Shown here: positions 5,012-5,705 of the stretch, piece after piece | How positions within the stretch are numbered: the stretch's first letter is position 1 | Layout of the letters: the number at the start of each line of letters is the position of its first letter | Assembly (NCBI GenBank): GCA_018066225.1 | Contig: JAGHRU010000185.1 | Span: 1-5,705 of the forward strand | Direction: 5' to 3' | Length of the DNA: 5,705 nucleotides | Source: Candidatus Equimonas enterica | GTDB lineage: Bacteria > Bacteroidota > Bacteroidia > Bacteroidales > Bacteroidaceae | The notes under the pieces: generated by a model | Told to the model about the DNA's origin: nothing | Databases searched by the model: none | The model's input: only the letters and a program-made list of their open reading frames with translations | Position numbers and translations under genes: made by a program

Positions 5012-5705
5012 TTAAGCCTTGGGCATCATCCCCTTCGGCATTTTTGCCATCATCTGCTTCATGCCGCCACCCGTCATCATGCGCATCATCTTGCGCATCT
5101 GCTCAAACTGCTTGAGCAGGCGACCGACCTCTTGAATATCCGTACCGCTACCCTTGGCTATGCGCTGCTTGCGTGAGCCGTTGAGCACTTCGGGATGCTG
5201 ACGCTCGTAAGGCGTCATGGAGAGTATGATGGCCTCAATGCTCTTGAAAGCGTCGTCGCTGATTTCTACATCCTTTAAGGCTTTACCCACGCCGGGTATC
5301 ATGGACGCAAGGTCCTTGATGTTGCCCATCTTCTTGATTTGCTGGATTTGCGTGTAGAAGTCGTTGAAGTCAAACTTGTTCTTCTGTATCTTGCGCTGCA
5401 ACTTACGCGCTTCTTCCTCATCATACTGCTCCTGGGCACGCTCTACAAGGCTGACGATGTCACCCATACCGAGGATACGGTCGGCCATACGGGCTGGATG
5501 GAACACATCGATAGCGTTCATCTTCTCTCCCATACCCACAAACTTGATGGGCTTATTGACAACAGAACGAATGGAAAGGGCAGCACCACCACGTGTATCA
5601 CCGTCCAACTTGGTCAGCACTACGCCGTCGTAGTCAGTACGCTCATTGAAGGCTTTGGCCGTATTGACGGCATCCTGACCTGTCATAGCGTCCACAACGA
5701 AGAGG
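5012..5705 (-). CDS. ffh: Ffh (SRP54), signal recognition particle GTPase, partial (C-terminal half)
   Basis: The gene enters from the right edge, so its start is missing. The visible 230 residues are roughly half of a typical Ffh of about 430-450 residues. Ffh binds SRP RNA and signal sequences of nascent membrane and secreted proteins, then docks with FtsY at the membrane. The end of the G domain is seen: DAMTGQDA (5-12), the guanine-specificity motif TKLD followed by GDTRGGAALS (31-44), and GMGEK (57-61). The methionine-rich M domain starts near residue 105. It contains SMTPYER (162-168), the SRP-RNA-binding helix SRKQRIAKGSGT (177-188), and a Met-rich tail (MRKMM, KMPKGMMPKA) suited to binding hydrophobic signals. 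No frame disruption is visible. folD follows after 23 nt on the same strand, suggesting an operon whose promoter lies outside the window. Confidence 0.98.
   Translation of the reverse strand, partial: LFVVDAMTGQDAVNTAKAFNERTDYDGVVLTKLDGDTRGGAALSIRSVVNKPIKFVGMGEKMNAIDVFHPARMADRILGMGDIVSLVERAQEQYDEEEARKLQRKIQKNKFDFNDFYTQIQQIKKMGNIKDLASMIPGVGKALKDVEISDDAFKSIEAIILSMTPYERQHPEVLNGSRKQRIAKGSGTDIQEVGRLLKQFEQMRKMMRMMTGGGMKQMMAKMPKGMMPKA

Overview
The window looks like chromosomal DNA from a Bacteroidales bacterium, most likely Prevotella or a close relative. Four things support this. The FolD and Ffh sequences have Bacteroidales-type motifs. The non-coding DNA carries Bacteroidota promoter elements of the form TAnnTTTG. 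Start codons lack obvious Shine-Dalgarno sequences. The large secreted protein has a fibronectin-III / cleaved-adhesin-like architecture and ends in a type IX secretion-like C-terminal signal, as is common in this order. Species cannot be determined from the sequence alone.

Layout, left to right. Positions 1-371 hold no gene but are unusually structured. They contain a probable minus-strand promoter (25-32) for a gene beyond the left edge, with a palindrome and a run of seven C just upstream of it. Next come a terminator-like hairpin (86-120), a strict 22-bp tandem array of palindromic units (159-238), a GC-rich alternating hairpin (276-289), and the strong intrinsic terminator (291-351) of the next gene. 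Positions 372-3650 (minus strand) encode a 1092-residue secreted, multidomain, probably surface-exposed protein. Its likely promoter -7 element lies at 3723-3730. Between 3651 and 3989 that promoter faces away from a near-consensus plus-strand promoter (3803-3833), which leads after about 150 nt to tRNA-Thr(UGU) at 3990-4063. A 32-codon cysteine-rich ORF (3879-3977) lies in that leader. A long hairpin (4066-4106) separates the tRNA from the convergent folD gene and probably terminates both. folD (4110-4988) and the C-terminal half of ffh (5012 to the right edge) follow on the minus strand, 23 nt apart, and look like an operon.

The right half is housekeeping: protein targeting (Ffh), one-carbon metabolism (FolD) and a tRNA. 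The left half is accessory-type: a large cell-surface protein and a regulatory-looking intergenic region. The best candidate for something undescribed is the 22-bp array at 159-238. Three copies of ATTTTA-N2-GGGC-N2-TAAAAT sit in exact register, and the same half-sites recur at the off-window promoter about 110 bp away. This suggests an iterated operator for an unknown regulator, although an RNA or DNA structural element or a dispersed repeat family remains possible.
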